In this document: positions 16,577 to 25,417 of the stretch, in pieces
Position numbering within the stretch: the stretch's first letter is position 1
Layout: each line of letters opens with the position of its first letter
From: CAYZMH01 sp964479445
Lineage (GTDB): Bacteria > Bacteroidota > Bacteroidia > Bacteroidales > GCA-2748055
NCBI GenBank assembly: GCA_964479445.1
Contig: CAYZMH010000021.1
Coordinates: forward strand, 1 to 37,965
Direction: 5' to 3'
Length of the DNA stretch: 37,965 nucleotides
Made by a program: the position numbers and the translations under genes
Notes under the pieces: generated by a model
Seen by the model: only the letters and a program-made list of their open reading frames with translations
Databases searched by the model: none
What the model was told of the DNA's origin: nothing

Positions 16577-17359
16577 ATGAAACGAATTCTTGCCATATTA
16601 TTGATTATCATCTCCTGGGAGGGGGTAAACGGACAGCTACAACTTGAAAACAGTTATTCATTTTCGGCTAATCTGGCAGACCTTGGCGGGGAAACCTACA
16701 AATATTACCTGATGGATCCGGGAACCAACCAGTGCAGAATCTACAATGAAGATCATACCATATACAAGACGATAACTTTGCCGGTTCCTTCGGGATATTA
16801 CCTGTATGATATCAAATTTGTCACCAGGGATCTTTTTAATCCGGATGATTACATCGAACTCTTGTATATTTATTCCAGGACGCAGGATATAAATGGTGTT
16901 TCTGTAAATTATTATGGACTCAAGGTGATCAATGAAACAGGCACCGTGCTTTTGAGTCTGGCAGACGGGGGGTATGCTGAAATCAAGGAAGGATCTGCCG
17001 GGCCACGGTTGCTTACGTATCAGTATATTTATGTAGACTCATATTATCAGACAACTACAAATGTTTACAGCCTTGGAGTAACCACAAAATCAATTTTTCG
17101 AGACGCGAAAGAGGCGCTTACTATTTATCCTAATCCGGCATCTCATCGCATATCGGTTCTTTTGAACCGGGAAGGGCTGACAGGCACTCCGGAAATTGTG
17201 GTCACAGATTTAAACGGAAAGCAAGTAGGAATGTTTTATTTCCCGGAAGGTTCCGGTAATACGGGTATATCTACCAGGGGATGGTCCCCGGGTAGTTATA
17301 TTCTTACGGTATCTGATAAGAAAGGAATTGTTGCATCGAAGAAAGTTATTTTAAATTAG
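16577..17359 (+). CDS. T9SS-exported protein with type A sorting domain
   Basis: A 260-residue protein from ATG 16577; the frame opens earlier at 16529, but only the 16577 start gives a signal peptide (MKRILAILLIIISWEGVNGQ). The middle (about 20-180) is beta-rich, with no family I recognise. The last ~80 residues are a T9SS type A sorting domain: LTIYPNPASHRISV, then VVTDLNGKQV, then GWSPGSYILTV, and a Lys-rich tail (KKVILN). The protein therefore goes to the outer surface or medium. It lies 10 bp after the ATP-grasp stop and 9 bp before the next gene, so it is part of the operon. Confidence 0.85.
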   Translation: MKRILAILLIIISWEGVNGQLQLENSYSFSANLADLGGETYKYYLMDPGTNQCRIYNEDHTIYKTITLPVPSGYYLYDIKFVTRDLFNPDDYIELLYIYSRTQDINGVSVNYYGLKVINETGTVLLSLADGGYAEIKEGSAGPRLLTYQYIYVDSYYQTTTNVYSLGVTTKSIFRDAKEALTIYPNPASHRISVLLNREGLTGTPEIVVTDLNGKQVGMFYFPEGSGNTGISTRGWSPGSYILTVSDKKGIVASKKVILN

Positions 17360-17368
17360 GGAATAGTT

Positions 17369-18727
17369 ATGGAAAAACCTGTATTTCAACGTCCGGTTAT
17401 TAATAAGATCCAGGCGGGTGTTCCAGATAAGTTTGGTTTGCAGACCCGTCCTCAGCCCATTGATGAGATTGATGGAAATTCTGTAAGAGAATTGATTGGT
17501 TTGCATGGTTCACCCCTGTATGTGATTTCAGAAAAAGTGATTCGTCAGACTTACCGGGATGCACTGTCGGCTTTTCAGACCCGTTATCCGAAGGTACAGT
17601 TTGCATGGTCCTACAAAACCAATTATCTCAATGCCATATGCCGGGTGTATCACCAGGAAGGTTCATGGGCAGAGGTGGTTTCCGGCTTTGAATATGAAAA
17701 GGCACTGAAGAACGGCGTTCCCGGTAACAAAATCATATTTAACGGTCCGGATAAGTCCAGGGAAGACCTGGAGAAGGCCATCGAACAGGGATCATTGATC
17801 CATATTGACCATTTTGACGAATTATATGAGATCTTGGATATCACGGAAAGCAAAGACCGGGTGGCAAAAGTGGCGATCCGTGTAAATATGAATACGGGTA
17901 TTTATCCAGCGTGGGACCGGTTCGGGTTTAATTTCGAAAACGGGGAAGCATGGACTGCCATCAATAAAATTATGCCGGCAGAGAAGCTGGAATTGGTTGG
18001 ACTGCATGCTCATATTGGTACGTATGTAATGTCAGCAACTCCCTATGCTGTGGCAACCGGCAAGCTGGCGGCGTTAGCTTCCAGGATTCAGGGAAAGTAT
18101 AACTACCATATTAAATATATTGATATGGGAGGGGGATTTGCCTCGAAGAATACCCTGAAGGGTGCTTACCTGCCCGGTTCAGATACCTGTCCGGATTTTG
18201 ATGCCTATGCCGAGGCCATCACGGGTGCATTGATCAATTCAGATATTCAGTATGATCACATGCCTACCCTGTTCCTTGAAACGGGACGCGCATTGATCGA
18301 TGATGCCGGTTACCTGCTGGGTACTGTGTTAGCCAATAAACGATTGGCCGACGGACGAAGATCCCTGGTCATTGATATCGGGGTTAACATGCTTTTTACC
18401 TCTTTCTGGTATGAGCATTCCATCGTTCCTGCAGAGATTAAGCAGGATGATATGGAGGATACAACCATATACGGACCACTTTGTATGAATATTGATGTAA
18501 TTCGTGGAGCCATTCGCTTTCCCTTGCTGGAGCGGGGAGATCATGTAGTGGTCAGTCGCATTGGCGCCTACAATATGACCCAGTGGTTGCAGTTTATTAC
18601 ATACCGCCCCAACGTTGTAATGATCGATATGGAGGGTCAGCCTCATGTTATTCGTGTACGTGAAGATCAGGATTCCATGAATATACAGGACAGGGTGCCC
18701 GGTCATCTCGAGGACATCTCTTTGTAA
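17369..18727 (+). CDS. Fold-III PLP decarboxylase-like enzyme (LysA/ODC superfamily), divergent
   Basis: A 452-residue enzyme with an alanine-racemase-like barrel and a C-terminal beta domain. Lys83 (WSYKTN) is the PLP Schiff-base lysine; GLHAHIG (211-217), MGGGF (253-257) and ETGR (304-307; usually EPGR) are the PLP-phosphate and ring contacts; Cys372 (GPLC) and Tyr401 (GAY) complete the usual active site. The CESGD motif of diaminopimelate decarboxylases reads CMNID, so the substrate is probably not diaminopimelate. A distinctive N-terminal ~40-residue extension is present. It is in an operon with an ATP-grasp ligase and a urea-transporter fusion. A decarboxylase acting on an amino acid or a ligated amino acid is the best guess. 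Confidence 0.85.
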   Translation: MEKPVFQRPVINKIQAGVPDKFGLQTRPQPIDEIDGNSVRELIGLHGSPLYVISEKVIRQTYRDALSAFQTRYPKVQFAWSYKTNYLNAICRVYHQEGSWAEVVSGFEYEKALKNGVPGNKIIFNGPDKSREDLEKAIEQGSLIHIDHFDELYEILDITESKDRVAKVAIRVNMNTGIYPAWDRFGFNFENGEAWTAINKIMPAEKLELVGLHAHIGTYVMSATPYAVATGKLAALASRIQGKYNYHIKYIDMGGGFASKNTLKGAYLPGSDTCPDFDAYAEAITGALINSDIQYDHMPTLFLETGRALIDDAGYLLGTVLANKRLADGRRSLVIDIGVNMLFTSFWYEHSIVPAEIKQDDMEDTTIYGPLCMNIDVIRGAIRFPLLERGDHVVVSRIGAYNMTQWLQFITYRPNVVMIDMEGQPHVIRVREDQDSMNIQDRVPGHLEDISL

Positions 18728-18752
18728 TGTTATAGTCAGAATATAAGATAGT

Positions 18753-20969
18753 ATGGTAAGCATTGCAACGCACATAAGTCCGGGCAGAGATCATGTGAAA
18801 TATTTTTTCCGTAGTTTGTTTAATAGTTATTCACAGATCTTTTTTTCCACTTATCGTCCATTTTCTATCCTGATCCTGGTGGTATCATTTTTTGATCTTA
18901 ATGCAGGCTTATCAGGATTTATTACAGTGCTTACCACTTCCTTGATCGCCTACCTTTTGAATTATCACAAGCCAACGGTGGCTGTGGGGTTTTATGGGTT
19001 TAACAGCCTGTTGGTTGGCCTTGGACTGGGGATGTTCTATGCAATGAGCTGGCAACTGCTTTTTATTCTTGTACTGGCCTCGATCTTTACTTTTTTTATC
19101 TCTATCAGCATGCAGGGAGTCATTGGAAAATATGCCCTCCCTTTTTTGAGTGTGCCTTTCCTGATTTCAATCTGGACCTTCATGCTGGCGACCAATAATT
19201 TTGATGCTCTCGGGATCAGTGAACGAGGAATATACACGCTCAATGAGTTGTATGGCATTGGGGGGGAGAAATTGGTAAGAGGCTATGAATTTATCCAGGA
19301 ATTATCAATACCTCAACCAGTTCGTATATATATGTTGTCGTTAAGTGCCATCATTTTTCAGTACAGCATCATATCGGGATTTGTGATTGCAGTTGGACTC
19401 CTATTATACAGCCGCATTGCTTTTTCTCTCTCTGTGATCGGATTTATGGTAGCTTTCCTTTTTTACAGGTTCATAGGGGCTGATATTACGGATATTGATT
19501 ACAGCTACATCGGATTTAATTATATCCTGACCTCTATTGCAGTTGGTGGATTTTTCCTGATTCCTTCGAGAAGTACCTATCTTTGGGTAATCTTACTGAT
19601 ACCTCTTGTGGCAATCATTACGATCAGCAGCAATATGGTTCTGATGCAGATAGGGTTACCGGTATATTCTTTACCTTTTAATGTCGTTGTATTGCTTTTC
19701 ATCTACGCCCTGAAGTGGAGAATGGATTATTCATATACCCTGTCGGAGGTTTATTTTCAGCACAATTCACCGGAAAAGAACCTTTACATCTTTCTCAATA
19801 ATCGTGATCGTTTTCGGTATCGATCCTATATCCAGGTGAAACTGCCTTTTTTTGGCGAGTGGCATGTTTCTCAAGGGCATGAAGGAGAGCATACCCACAA
19901 GGGAAAATGGAGACATGCCTGGGATTTTGTGATTTTGGATCAGCACGGTAAACAATTTAAGGATCAGGGCGATTATCCACAGGATTATTATTGTTACGGG
20001 AAACCGGTTATTGCCCCGGAAGATGGAGTGGTAGAGGAAGTGGTAAACGATATAGAGGATAATATTATCGGGGAGGTTGACCTGGAGAATAACTGGGGGA
20101 ATACGGTAATTCTAAAACACGATGACAATCTCTACACAAAGATAAGTCACCTTAAGAAAAACAGTATCAAGGTAAAAGAAGGGGAAAAGGTTAACTATGG
20201 ACAGGTAATCGGTTCCTGCGGCAATTCAGGTCGCTCACCCTATCCCCATATGCATTTCCAGGTGCAACAGTATCCTTATATTGGCTCTGTGACTCTTGAT
20301 TATCCCATTAGTGCCTATATTATTAATAATAATGGGGAATACCGGTATTGCTCACACACCAGGCCCAGACAGGGGGAGTTAATCTCCAATATCATTTCCA
20401 ACGAAATAATTCGCGAAGGATTTCGATTCACCCCCGGCCAGGAATTAGCTTTTAGTGTTGATGGGAATGAACAGAAAAAGGTTCGTTGGGTAGTGAAAGT
20501 AAGTCCGGAAAACAAATCCTATATTTTTTGCCGTGATACCCGCTCAATGGCATATTTTGAGAATGATAACAATCAGTTTTATTTTACCTATTTTGAAGGA
20601 AGTAAAAATTCTTTTTTATACCAGTTCTTCCTGGCCGGGTTTAAGGTACAGGAGGGGTTTTACCAGGACCTGGTTTTAAAAGACAGCTATCCCCTCTATC
20701 TTACTTTCCCTAAGTATATACTGTGGTTTCACGATTTTATCAGTCCCTTTGTAAGGTTTATAAGATCAAATTATGCAATGAATTACAGTGAAATTGATGA
20801 TTACATTCATCCATCAACTGTAAAATTGGAATCGGAACTGACCAATTATGTCGGAAAAAAGTTGCTGAACAAAAGAAGGTTTACGCTCCGGATAGACCGC
20901 AAAGGTATTCGTGCATTTATTATACATGCGGCTAACGGAAAAATTGAACTTAATCCATGCGAAGTCTAA
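18753..20969 (+). CDS. Urea-transporter / M23 peptidase fusion protein
   Basis: A 738-residue fusion. Residues 1 to about 335 are highly hydrophobic, with about ten membrane segments. They show urea-transporter features: SGFITVLTTSLIAYLL and VGFYGFNSLLVGLGLG, the turn motif, then LPFLSVPFLISIWTF; the pattern recurs in the second half (FNYILTSIAVGGFF). Residues ~360-515 are a LytM/M23 metallopeptidase domain: HTHKG at 380-384, HAWDF with Asp391, VIAPEDGVVEEV, SHLKKN and PHMHF with His499/His501. The last ~220 residues are not recognised. It starts 25 bp after the PLP enzyme and overlaps the next gene by 13 bp. Known urea transporters have cytoplasmic ends, so the side on which the M23 domain works is unclear. 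Confidence 0.82.
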   Translation: MVSIATHISPGRDHVKYFFRSLFNSYSQIFFSTYRPFSILILVVSFFDLNAGLSGFITVLTTSLIAYLLNYHKPTVAVGFYGFNSLLVGLGLGMFYAMSWQLLFILVLASIFTFFISISMQGVIGKYALPFLSVPFLISIWTFMLATNNFDALGISERGIYTLNELYGIGGEKLVRGYEFIQELSIPQPVRIYMLSLSAIIFQYSIISGFVIAVGLLLYSRIAFSLSVIGFMVAFLFYRFIGADITDIDYSYIGFNYILTSIAVGGFFLIPSRSTYLWVILLIPLVAIITISSNMVLMQIGLPVYSLPFNVVVLLFIYALKWRMDYSYTLSEVYFQHNSPEKNLYIFLNNRDRFRYRSYIQVKLPFFGEWHVSQGHEGEHTHKGKWRHAWDFVILDQHGKQFKDQGDYPQDYYCYGKPVIAPEDGVVEEVVNDIEDNIIGEVDLENNWGNTVILKHDDNLYTKISHLKKNSIKVKEGEKVNYGQVIGSCGNSGRSPYPHMHFQVQQYPYIGSVTLDYPISAYIINNNGEYRYCSHTRPRQGELISNIISNEIIREGFRFTPGQELAFSVDGNEQKKVRWVVKVSPENKSYIFCRDTRSMAYFENDNNQFYFTYFEGSKNSFLYQFFLAGFKVQEGFYQDLVLKDSYPLYLTFPKYILWFHDFISPFVRFIRSNYAMNYSEIDDYIHPSTVKLESELTNYVGKKLLNKRRFTLRIDRKGIRAFIIHAANGKIELNPCEV

Positions 20970-22300
20970 TCCTAATTATCTTCCTGGTCTTTACAGTAAG
21001 AGCAGGAGCCCAGGAAAGTCTTAATTTTCGGACGGTGGATTCGCTCACCTATCATTATTATCTTTCCTCATCATGGGATTCTTTGATCGGGGTGGGAGAT
21101 AAGGCCCTGGAAGAAGGTGTTGATTACTATTATCTGCAAATGCGCCTGGCATATGCTTATTTTATGAAGGGCCGGTACCGGAAGGCTATTCCGTATTATA
21201 AAAATGCCCTGGAGTTTAATTATAAAGATCCGGTAGCGCATGAATATCTTTACTATTCTTACAAGTACGCTGGGCGAACGAATGATGCTATTGCTCAGCG
21301 AGCGAATCTGACATTGGAACAGAAAAATAAAATTGGAATTCCGGATACCAGTAATCTGGTATCGTTCGGAGTAAATCATAGTTATGCATTTTCAAATGCT
21401 TCTGATATGCAAGAATCGTTGTTGGAAGGGGTTACCCTGCAGCAAGCGGATGGTATTCAGAAAGCCAATCATGCCTATCACCTGCCCGCAATGCAACTAA
21501 GCCATAGGATGGGATCCAGGGTCATGGTACATCACCGTTTACATTATTTGAGGAAGAATGAGCTTTCCTATGCCGTTGTCAACGGCACTCCGTATTATTC
21601 TCCCGAGCAGGTGATGCACCAATTGGGGTATGGTTTGATTTTGGATTTCCGTTTATTTGATGGAACTATTCTATCTGTTGGAGGAAAATACCGGGGTCTC
21701 AGGATTCCTGTATATGCATCGAGTGACTATGGGATGAATGCCGGCCGGGAGAGGGATCTGTTATATTACCTGAAGGAAAAGGGATACAATGCTCATCTCA
21801 AAGTAAAACAGAACTTCACCTATGCTACACTTGGAATTTCTTATGCAATAAATATGCTGAACGGGATCTCTTCACAGCAGGCAGGAATTCACTCGGTCAT
21901 CTACCCTTTTTCAAATCTTAATCTGTATTATAACCTGGATCTTTATTTTCAACAGCTTAACGATTCCTATACATCGGAAAACCATATTCTGAGTCATCAC
22001 CTTATTGGATTTAAGATATTGAAAAATCTCTGGGTGGAGGCCTCAACTACCCTACCCTCTTATATGCATTTTTTTGATGTAACCAACAATCTCCTCTACA
22101 ATAATTTGGAAAAGACCCGGCAGCATGCAGGTTTGTCTTTCATTCTGCCTGTTTACGGGAAAAATTTTAGTTTTATCAGTTCTTTTGGATATTCATGGAA
22201 TCAAAGCTATTTCTATCCCGAAGAACAAAGACTTCAACTATCGAATAAGCAACCTTACGAACAAATAACCATAACAGGAGGGATATTATGGAAAAGATAA
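20957..22300 (+). CDS. TPR plus outer-membrane beta-barrel-like protein
   Basis: A 447-residue exported protein with signal peptide MRSLILIIFLVFTVRAGAQ. Residues ~40-110 hold about two TPR units (YLQMRLAYAYFMKGRYRKAI; PVAHEYLYYSYKYAGR). The remaining ~330 residues show repeated amphipathic strands rich in Tyr, Ser and Asn (SFGVNHSYAFSNAS onward), as in YaiO-like barrel proteins, though the end (GGILWKR) lacks the usual terminal aromatic. It overlaps the genes on both sides by 13 bp. The pairing of TPR and barrel suggests an outer-membrane export or assembly part for whatever the operon makes. This is inference. Confidence 0.72.
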   Translation: MRSLILIIFLVFTVRAGAQESLNFRTVDSLTYHYYLSSSWDSLIGVGDKALEEGVDYYYLQMRLAYAYFMKGRYRKAIPYYKNALEFNYKDPVAHEYLYYSYKYAGRTNDAIAQRANLTLEQKNKIGIPDTSNLVSFGVNHSYAFSNASDMQESLLEGVTLQQADGIQKANHAYHLPAMQLSHRMGSRVMVHHRLHYLRKNELSYAVVNGTPYYSPEQVMHQLGYGLILDFRLFDGTILSVGGKYRGLRIPVYASSDYGMNAGRERDLLYYLKEKGYNAHLKVKQNFTYATLGISYAINMLNGISSQQAGIHSVIYPFSNLNLYYNLDLYFQQLNDSYTSENHILSHHLIGFKILKNLWVEASTTLPSYMHFFDVTNNLLYNNLEKTRQHAGLSFILPVYGKNFSFISSFGYSWNQSYFYPEEQRLQLSNKQPYEQITITGGILWKR

Positions 22301-22914
22301 GAACAATTTTCATGGCTGCCTTCATGATATCTATTATTGTACCGGCCGGCGGACAATCGCAGGAATTTAACCGTATCATTGAAGGTTTTCAGAATAGTTA
22401 CCTGAATGAAGCTTCCGGTGATTTACACTCATCCATAAAGGATTTGAAAAACATCTACGATGAAAAATCATACGAGATAAATCTGCGACTTGGATGGCTT
22501 ACCTATTCAGCAGGATCATTCACAGAATCTTACAGTTATTATAATCGTGCACTTGAATTAAGAACCTATGCGGTGGAGCCCAGATTCGGGGTTATTTATC
22601 CGGCTGCTGCAATGGGGAATTGGGAACGGGTTATTAAAGAGTACCGAAAGATCCTGGAAATTGCTCCGGGAAACACAGTGGCTATGCATCGACTCGGATT
22701 GGTCTATTATGGAAGGAAGGAGTATGAAGAGGCTGAGAAATTGTTTGAGAAAGTGGTCAATCTATTTCCATTTGATTATGACGGACTCACGATGCTGGCC
22801 TGGACCAAATTCCAGATGAAGAAGCACCGGGAAGCTAAAGTATTGTTTAATAAAGCGTTGATGAATACACCTTCAGGAAAATCTGCACTGGAAGGACTTG
22901 AAATGATGGAATAA
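22288..22914 (+). CDS. Exported TPR protein
   Basis: A 208-residue protein with a signal peptide (MEKIRTIFMAAFMISIIVPAGGQ) and four or so tandem TPR units. Examples are EINLRLGWLTYSAGSFTESY, then VAMHRLGLVYYGRKEYEEAE, then YDGLTMLAWTKFQMKKHREA. TPRs are protein-binding scaffolds, so a periplasmic adaptor for the neighbouring barrel protein is plausible. It overlaps the preceding gene by 13 bp and ends the operon, 11 bp before the end of the convergent EamA gene. No terminator hairpin is visible in that short gap. Confidence 0.8.
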   Translation: MEKIRTIFMAAFMISIIVPAGGQSQEFNRIIEGFQNSYLNEASGDLHSSIKDLKNIYDEKSYEINLRLGWLTYSAGSFTESYSYYNRALELRTYAVEPRFGVIYPAAAMGNWERVIKEYRKILEIAPGNTVAMHRLGLVYYGRKEYEEAEKLFEKVVNLFPFDYDGLTMLAWTKFQMKKHREAKVLFNKALMNTPSGKSALEGLEMME

Positions 22915-22925
22915 TTTGAAATCTT

Positions 22926-23822
22926 CTAAAATAAAAATAACAGGGAAACCCCTGCAATGCTGATAAATGCTCCGACAATCTCAAGAGAGGTGATTTTCTC
23001 CCTGTAAAGGATGATCGCAGGGGGTATGATCAGTACCGGGACAATGGCCATGATGGTAGAGGCAATGCCTGTTTCCGTGTATTTAACGGCCAGCAGGGAA
23101 AAGGAAACCCCCAGGAACGGTCCGAAGAATGCACCTATAGCAGTTCCGGTCATACCCTGTTTGCTGGAGAATCCCCGGAACACTTTTTTCCAGCGCCTCA
23201 TTCCTGTAACAATAAAAACGAACCCGGCCATACCAGCTATCAACCGAATCTGGGTTGCTGCGAATGGATCGTAGTCCTGCATCCCATATTTACTGAGCAC
23301 CAGTCCGACTGCCTGACCGGCCGCGCCCCCCAGAGCAAAAAGTATGCCTTTAAGAGATAGTTTTAGCGCAAGCCGTTTTTTTCCATTTCCGCGATTAAAA
23401 ATGGCAAGTGCAATCCCGGTAATGGTCATTCCCATACCCAGCAGGTTAACCGAAGTAAGGGTCTCTCCCATCAGCAGCCAGCCGGTAAAAGCTGCGATGG
23501 GTGGTACCAGGGTCATGATCAGCATGGAGAACCGGGATCCGATGATGGTATAGGATTTAAACAGAAAAAGGTCGCCCAGTGCAAAACCGATCATTCCGGA
23601 TAACAGCAACCAGATCCAGTTATGTACTGAGGCGTCCATGGGAAAAATCATTCCCCGCCTGAACCATGCGAAGATGGAGAGGAAAAAAAATCCCATGAAG
23701 ATCCGGATAATGTTTACCTGGAGCGAGCCTATTTTCAGGCCGGCACGTTCAAAAGCAATGGCGGTCACCGTCCAGCAGAAGGCGGTAAAGAGCGCGGAAA
23801 ATTCCCCCAGGTACTCTTGCAT
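22926..23822 (-). CDS. EamA-family (DMT) transporter
   Basis: A 298-residue inner-membrane protein with ten predicted helices in two EamA repeats (about 5-137 and 155-295). The N-half segment SGMIGFALGDLFLFKSYTIIG and the C-half segment FGPFLGVSFSLLAVKYTETG are typical repeat ends, followed in each half by a Pro-containing helix (LVPPIAAFTGW; VPVLIIPPAIILY). DMT exporters move amino acids, metabolites or nucleotide sugars; the substrate cannot be told from sequence. It is monocistronic and converges on the preceding operon. A one-mismatch -7 box (TAACTTTT, minus strand 23861-23854) lies upstream. Confidence 0.88.
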   Translation of the reverse strand: MQEYLGEFSALFTAFCWTVTAIAFERAGLKIGSLQVNIIRIFMGFFFLSIFAWFRRGMIFPMDASVHNWIWLLLSGMIGFALGDLFLFKSYTIIGSRFSMLIMTLVPPIAAFTGWLLMGETLTSVNLLGMGMTITGIALAIFNRGNGKKRLALKLSLKGILFALGGAAGQAVGLVLSKYGMQDYDPFAATQIRLIAGMAGFVFIVTGMRRWKKVFRGFSSKQGMTGTAIGAFFGPFLGVSFSLLAVKYTETGIASTIMAIVPVLIIPPAIILYREKITSLEIVGAFISIAGVSLLFLF

Positions 23823-24116
23823 GGTTTCTTGGTTGAGGCTGCAATAGTAGTGAAAAAGTTATAAAACCAGGGTGATTCGAAAAAAAAACTACTTGTTTTA
23901 TGGTAGGCGGCGCGGTTTCAACAAGTGAGCTATTTTATTAAGACTAAAGCACGTATTATTTGAATTCTTTTAACCAAACCACGTAATAGTAGAAAATCTG
24001 TTTACTGCAGAGATTCCGACAGAAGCCTGCATAGATTTCAGGGTCACAAAAACTGATAAAAATGTTAATATGGAACCAGATTGTATTTGCTAATGATGAG
24101 TCAGATCTATTAAATA

Positions 24117-24147
24117 TTTGTTTATTCCGAGAGATTGGCCAAATTTG
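24117..24147 (+). promoter_or_regulatory. Probable mnmH promoter within a 342 bp intergenic stretch
   Basis: TTTG at 24117-24120 and CAAATTTG at 24140-24147 are separated by 19 bp, which fits the Bacteroidota -33/-7 promoter with one mismatch in the -7 box. Transcription would start near 24154, about 11 nt before the ATG. I see nothing else in 23823-24116, apart from a likely EamA promoter at its left end. Confidence 0.55.
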
Positions 24148-24164
24148 AAAGATTATAGCTTTCG

Positions 24165-25217
24165 ATGGTAAAACGTATAAAAATAGAAGATTTTTTTAAT
24201 CGGTTTTCAGGAATTCCGCTTATAGATGTTAGAACTCCGGCTGAATTTGAGGATGGTCATATTCCACATGCTTTCAATATTCCACTCTTTTCTAATGAAG
24301 AGCGTGCTCATATAGGAACTGTTTATAAGCATCAATCAAGGGAGCAGGCAATAGCAATAGGGCATCACTATGCATCGAATAAGCTTGATTGGTATCTTAG
24401 TGAGACCAGAAAAGTATCCACCGTTGGTCCGGTTGTCATCCATTGCTGGAGGGGAGGGATGCGAAGCGAGGCTTTTGCTGAACATCTTTTAAATAATGGC
24501 TTCAAAATAGTATATGTGATTGAGGGAGGTTATAGGGCTTTTCGCAGAGCTTTCCTGGAAGTTTTCAACCAGCCTGGAAGGATTTACATACTGGGAGGAT
24601 ATACAGGCAGCGGTAAAACACATATTCTGAGAGAGTTGTTCAGGAAAGGTGAACAGGTGATCGACCTGGAAGAAATTGCTTGCCATAAAGGTTCGGCTTT
24701 TGGAGCAATAGGAGAGAAAAAACAACCCACTAATGAACAGTTCAGTAATCTACTTTTTTGGAAATGGAGAAAACTGAATTTTGATCGACCGGTTTGGTTG
24801 GAGGATGAGAGTATGCAGATTGGAAAAGTGACAATCCCTGAAGTGATATTCAGACGGATGCGAAATGCCCCCACTTTTTTTCTGAATATCCCGAAAAATG
24901 AGAGGGTTCGACTGTTGGTTGAAGAGTATTCAGGGATTAAAACTGAGTTGCTTAAGGAAGCTGTGCAAAGGATATCAAAGAAGCTGGGTGGAGACCGCAC
25001 CCGTGAAGCATTGGAAGCCATTGATAAAGAAGATTTTCATTCGGCTGCTGAGATTGCTCTTGAATATTACGATGCCTATTATCGTAAAGGACTGAAGAAA
25101 AGAGATTCGGGGAAAGTGTTAGTATTGGATTCAGATACTGTTACCGCTTCATTTAATGCGAAAAAACTGATCCGGATAAAAAATGAATATATCGCCAAAA
25201 GATGGAGGGCAAGTTAA
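24165..25217 (+). CDS. mnmH: tRNA 2-selenouridine synthase
   Basis: Replaces sulfur with selenium at wobble uridine 34 of certain tRNAs, using selenophosphate and a geranylated intermediate; also called SelU or YbbB. The protein is 350 residues, the expected length. Residues ~10-130 form a rhodanese domain with catalytic Cys94 (HCWRGGMRS). Residues 144-152 (GGYTGSGKT) form the P-loop of the C-terminal domain, followed by DLEEIACHKGSAFGAIG and WLEDES, both family signatures. No selenophosphate synthase gene is in the window, so whether selenium is available cannot be judged here. Confidence 0.96.
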   Translation: MVKRIKIEDFFNRFSGIPLIDVRTPAEFEDGHIPHAFNIPLFSNEERAHIGTVYKHQSREQAIAIGHHYASNKLDWYLSETRKVSTVGPVVIHCWRGGMRSEAFAEHLLNNGFKIVYVIEGGYRAFRRAFLEVFNQPGRIYILGGYTGSGKTHILRELFRKGEQVIDLEEIACHKGSAFGAIGEKKQPTNEQFSNLLFWKWRKLNFDRPVWLEDESMQIGKVTIPEVIFRRMRNAPTFFLNIPKNERVRLLVEEYSGIKTELLKEAVQRISKKLGGDRTREALEAIDKEDFHSAAEIALEYYDAYYRKGLKKRDSGKVLVLDSDTVTASFNAKKLIRIKNEYIAKRWRAS

Positions 25218-25297
25218 CTACACCAAAAGTAATAATATGCCATGATGACAAAACAGAAAACTTATTATAATCGTAAGTTCAAATAAAAAGCGGTTGA

Positions 25298-25338
25298 GCA
25301 TTCGTATACATGTGGGAATGCAAAATCTGTTTTTTGCA
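25298..25338 (+). terminator. Possible terminator region after mnmH
   Basis: Two small stems lie between mnmH and the convergent acyltransferase gene: GCATTC (25298-25303) with 25316-25321, and TGCAAAA (25319-25325) with 25332-25338, the latter including a run of six T. The two stems are mutually exclusive by a few bases. The rest of the 200 bp gap is AT-rich and shows nothing else. Confidence 0.35.
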
Positions 25339-25417
25339 ATAAAAAGCTTTCCAAAAATTCTTGAATATTAGGAGCATGGTTAAATGAAAGCAAATTATAC
25401 TCAATATTGGATTCATG

